A stretch of DNA of 33,246 nt, taken from NCBI GenBank assembly GCA_002422425.1, contig DIVG01000086.1, forward strand, positions 23,197 to 56,442, in the 5' to 3' direction. Position 1 is the stretch's first letter. The number at the start of each line of letters is the position of its first letter. The notes under the pieces are model-generated. The model was given only the letters and a program-made list of their open reading frames with translations. It did no database searches and was not told the DNA's origin. Below are positions 30,626-33,246 of this stretch, one piece after another. The position numbers and the translations under genes are program-made. This DNA is from Akkermansiaceae bacterium UBA6138. GTDB lineage: Bacteria; Verrucomicrobiota; Verrucomicrobiia; Verrucomicrobiales; DEV007.

Positions 30626-33246
30626 ATGTCGAAGTCCCTCATCATCGCAGAAAAGCCAAGTGTCGCCAACGACCTTGCCCGCGTCCTCGGCAAAGACCCG
30701 GCCATTGGCCGCTTCGAAAAGAGCGACGATTTCTACGAAAACGACCACTACATCATCTCTTCGGCGGTCGGTCACCTCGTCCAGCAGGCCCTCCCGACAA
30801 CAGCCGAAGGCAAGAGCCTGCCATGGAATTTTGACTGTCTCCCCGTCCTCCCGACCGTCTTCGCCCTCGAACCGAGCGAGCAGAAGGGCGGCAAGTCGCG
30901 CCTCAATGTCCTGAAAAAGCTGATGAAGCGCAAGGATGTCACCGAGCTCATCAATGCCTGTGATGCCGGGCGCGAAGGTGAGCTGATCTTCCGCTATATT
31001 GTACAGTATGCCGAGATCAACAAGCCGGTCCGCCGCCTCTGGATGCAGTCCATGACCGACGGCGCGATCAAAGAGGCCTTTGCCCATCTTCGCAGCGACG
31101 AAGAGATGCGCCCGCTGGCAGACGCTGCCTACTGCCGATCCGAGTCCGACTGGCTCGTCGGAATCAACTCGACCCGGGCGATGACCGCCTTCAACAGCAA
31201 GTTCGGCGGCTTTAACAAAACGCCCGTCGGCCGCGTCCAGACCCCCACCCTCGCCCTCCTCGCCGAACGCGAGCAGGAGATCGAGGACTTCGTCAGCGAA
31301 GATTACTTCGAAATCCACGGCACCTTCGGCGTCTCCGCCGGGACCTACCTGGGACGATGGTTCGATCCATCCTACAAAAAATCCGAAGACAAACCCCACG
31401 CCCGCGCCGAGCGACTTTGGAACAGGGAACTGGCCGATGCCATCGTCGCCCGATGCGAAGGCAAAACCGCCGTCGTTGAGGAAAAGAAAAAGCCCACCAG
31501 CCAGATCGCACCGCAGCTCTACGATCTCACCAGTCTCCAGCGCGAGGCGAACGGGCGCTTCGGTTTCTCGGCCCGCCGCACCCTGCAGCTCGCCCAGGCC
31601 CTCTACGAGCGCCACAAGGCCCTCACTTACCCGAGGACGGACTCGCGCTACCTCCCCGACGATTACGTCCCCACCTCGACCGCGACACTCGAGAAAATTT
31701 CCAAATCCTCTGGCCGCGCCCTCAGCGACATGCCCGGCCACGCCGCCAAAGCGCTGCAGAACTGCTGGGTCACGGGAGCCAACAAACGAGTCTTCAACGG
31801 CGCCAAAGTGAGTGATCACTTTGCCATCATCCCCACCGGCGAGATCCCGCAGAGCCTCGACGAGGCCGAGCAAAAGCTCTACGACATGGTGACCCGCCGT
31901 TTCATCGCCGCCTTTTATCCACAGGCCGAGTTCGAGAACACGACCCGTCTTTCCCGCATCGGAGACGATACCTTCAAGACCGAAGGCAAGGTCCTCGTCG
32001 AAGCCGGATGGCTCGCCGTCTACGGCAAGAATGTCGGCGTTCCCGCCGCCGCCGCGATCTCCGACGAGGAGGAGGACGACGGCAAACGCTCCAACGGCGA
32101 CCGCCAGATCGTGCCCGTGAAGCCCGGCGAATCAGCCCTCGCTGAAAAGGTCACCGCTCTCGAAAAAGTGACCCGCCCCCCGGCCCGATACAACGAAAGC
32201 ACCCTCCTCTCCGCGATGGAGACGGCCGGGAAACGGGTCGATGACGAAGACCTGCGTGACGCCATGTCCGAGCGTGGCCTTGGCACCCCCGCGACCCGGG
32301 CGGCGACGATCGAAGGGCTCATCCTCGACAAATACATCACCCGCGACGGACGCGACCTTTTCGTGACGACCCGCGGGATGCGACTGATCGAGCAGCTCCA
32401 CAACATGGAGATTGGTATCCTCACCTCGCCCGAGATGACGGGCGAGTGGGAGTATAAGCTCAAGCAAATGGAGCAGGGCCGACTCGACCGCACCACTTTC
32501 ATGCGGGAGGTTAAAGCGATGACCGGCAACGTCGTCGAGACGGCGCGGAACTACGCCCGCAGCGCGGTCGAGCGCGAATGGCCCGAGTTCCCTGTCCCCT
32601 GTCCTGTCTGCGGGGCCCCCACGCTCGGACAGGACGACGGCCGCTACAAATGCCGCCAGCCCGATTGCAAGTTCTCCCTTTCCAAGGTCGTCGCGAGCCG
32701 GCCCTTCTCCGTCGAAGAAGCCAAGACCCTCCTCACGACCAAACACGTCGGCCCGCTCACCGGCTTCGTGAACCGATTTAAAATGCCCTTCGATGCTGCG
32801 ATCGAGCTGCAGGAGGACAAAAAGACCGGCTTTAAAGCCGCGTTTGTGTTTGAGAAGACTCCCGAAGAAGAACTTGAGGCCGAGGCGATCCAACCCGGTA
32901 ACGAACTCTGCCCCTGCCCCGCCTGCGAGGGAGGCACCATTTACGAGACGCCCGGCAGCTACATCTGCAACAACCGCGTTTCCGGAGCCGGGTGCAAAGC
33001 GCGTCTCGCCCGCGAGATGTGCAAGTATGAGATTCCGCGCGAGCAGGCCATCAAGTACTTCACCCAGGGCAAGACCGACCTCATCGACAAGTGGATCAGC
33101 AAAAAAGGACGCCCCTTCCAGGCCGCCCTGACCTGCAACGTCAAAGGCAAGCGCATGCTCGGCTGGGAATTCCCGCCCCGGGAACCGGCCAGGAAAAAGG
33201 TCGCGGCCGAGGGTGATGCGCCCGCGAAGAAAGCGCCGGCGAAGAA
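30626..33246 (+). CDS. topB: Type IA DNA topoisomerase, TopB/topoisomerase III-like (3' end outside the window)
   Basis: This enzyme relaxes or decatenates DNA by single-strand passage. The gene is open to the right edge: 873 codons are seen with no stop. The N-terminus SLIIAEKPSVANDLARVLG is the TopB form of the Toprim domain, and the acidic motif D113-A-G-R-E-G-E119 follows. The active-site Tyr335 lies in LTYPRTDSRYLP. SVGRVQTPTL-like sequence (TPVGRVQTPTLALL) and QLYDLTSLQREANG are also typical of TopB. Two C-terminal zinc-ribbon-like modules follow, with Cys659, 662, 676 and 681, and then Cys762, 764, 767, 781 and 790. The last visible residues are Lys/Ala-rich (ARKKVAAEGDAPAKKAPA), a basic tail. 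In many bacteria it is topA that follows dprA. Confidence 0.94.
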   Translation, partial: MSKSLIIAEKPSVANDLARVLGKDPAIGRFEKSDDFYENDHYIISSAVGHLVQQALPTTAEGKSLPWNFDCLPVLPTVFALEPSEQKGGKSRLNVLKKLMKRKDVTELINACDAGREGELIFRYIVQYAEINKPVRRLWMQSMTDGAIKEAFAHLRSDEEMRPLADAAYCRSESDWLVGINSTRAMTAFNSKFGGFNKTPVGRVQTPTLALLAEREQEIEDFVSEDYFEIHGTFGVSAGTYLGRWFDPSYKKSEDKPHARAERLWNRELADAIVARCEGKTAVVEEKKKPTSQIAPQLYDLTSLQREANGRFGFSARRTLQLAQALYERHKALTYPRTDSRYLPDDYVPTSTATLEKISKSSGRALSDMPGHAAKALQNCWVTGANKRVFNGAKVSDHFAIIPTGEIPQSLDEAEQKLYDMVTRRFIAAFYPQAEFENTTRLSRIGDDTFKTEGKVLVEAGWLAVYGKNVGVPAAAAISDEEEDDGKRSNGDRQIVPVKPGESALAEKVTALEKVTRPPARYNESTLLSAMETAGKRVDDEDLRDAMSERGLGTPATRAATIEGLILDKYITRDGRDLFVTTRGMRLIEQLHNMEIGILTSPEMTGEWEYKLKQMEQGRLDRTTFMREVKAMTGNVVETARNYARSAVEREWPEFPVPCPVCGAPTLGQDDGRYKCRQPDCKFSLSKVVASRPFSVEEAKTLLTTKHVGPLTGFVNRFKMPFDAAIELQEDKKTGFKAAFVFEKTPEEELEAEAIQPGNELCPCPACEGGTIYETPGSYICNNRVSGAGCKARLAREMCKYEIPREQAIKYFTQGKTDLIDKWISKKGRPFQAALTCNVKGKRMLGWEFPPREPARKKVAAEGDAPAKKAPAK

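Noticed and set aside
30581..31873. A 430-codon open frame on the minus strand opposite the topoisomerase gene
   Set aside because: It lies antisense to a gene with clear catalytic motifs, its translation resembles nothing I know, and long antisense frames are expected in GC-rich DNA.

Overview
The window looks like a piece of chromosome from a GC-rich, diderm (Gram-negative) bacterium, most likely of the PVC superphylum and probably Verrucomicrobiota. The supporting signs are a lipid A gene (lpxB), a MurE with the meso-diaminopimelate motif DNPR, a long SecA whose internal insertion and RGRC motif resemble my recollection of Chlamydiae/Bacteroidota/Verrucomicrobiota SecA, and a LysM gene set inside the division and cell wall (dcw) cluster. 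The taxonomic call is inference, because no rRNA gene is present. No tRNA, rRNA, CRISPR array, insertion sequence or prophage was seen.

Layout. 1-1363: a D,D-carboxypeptidase-type serine hydrolase on the minus strand, divergent from what follows. 1587-8150: a plus-strand run of parA (no parB beside it), secA, an NfeD-like membrane protein, hemW and ppk2. 8419-11338: a small accessory-looking pair, a stand-alone primase-polymerase-like protein with an apparently altered active site, and a fused GT2-GT4 glycosyltransferase. 11406-21909: a tightly packed minus-strand dcw cluster, read as rsmH, ftsL, ftsI, murE, murF, mraY, murD, a LysM membrane protein and ftsW. It stops at ftsW; mraZ, murG, murC, ddl, ftsQ, ftsA and ftsZ are not in the window. 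22396-24345: glpK and panD on the plus strand. 24459-28032: on the minus strand a sulfotransferase, lpxB and an M28 peptidase. 28251-33246: a second, divergent sulfotransferase-like gene, dprA, and a type IA topoisomerase of the TopB kind that runs off the right edge.

How the genes work together. The dcw block supplies the cytoplasmic steps of peptidoglycan synthesis (MurD, MurE, MurF), the first lipid step (MraY) and the septal polymerase pair (FtsW, FtsI) with an FtsL-like partner. The carboxypeptidase trims the product. LpxB, the glycosyltransferase fusion and the two sulfotransferases point to outer-surface glycans that may be sulfated. The rest (SecA, HemW, PPK2, GlpK, PanD, DprA, TopB, ParA) is general housekeeping.

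Most of the window is ordinary core genome. The parts that most deserve a second look are the solitary PrimPol-like gene, a pair of similarly built inverted repeats upstream of that gene and of the sulfotransferases, the heptanucleotide tandem repeat that runs into a gene's stop codon, the LysM gene in the dcw cluster, and a recurring promoter layout that puts the predicted transcription start on or next to the start codon.
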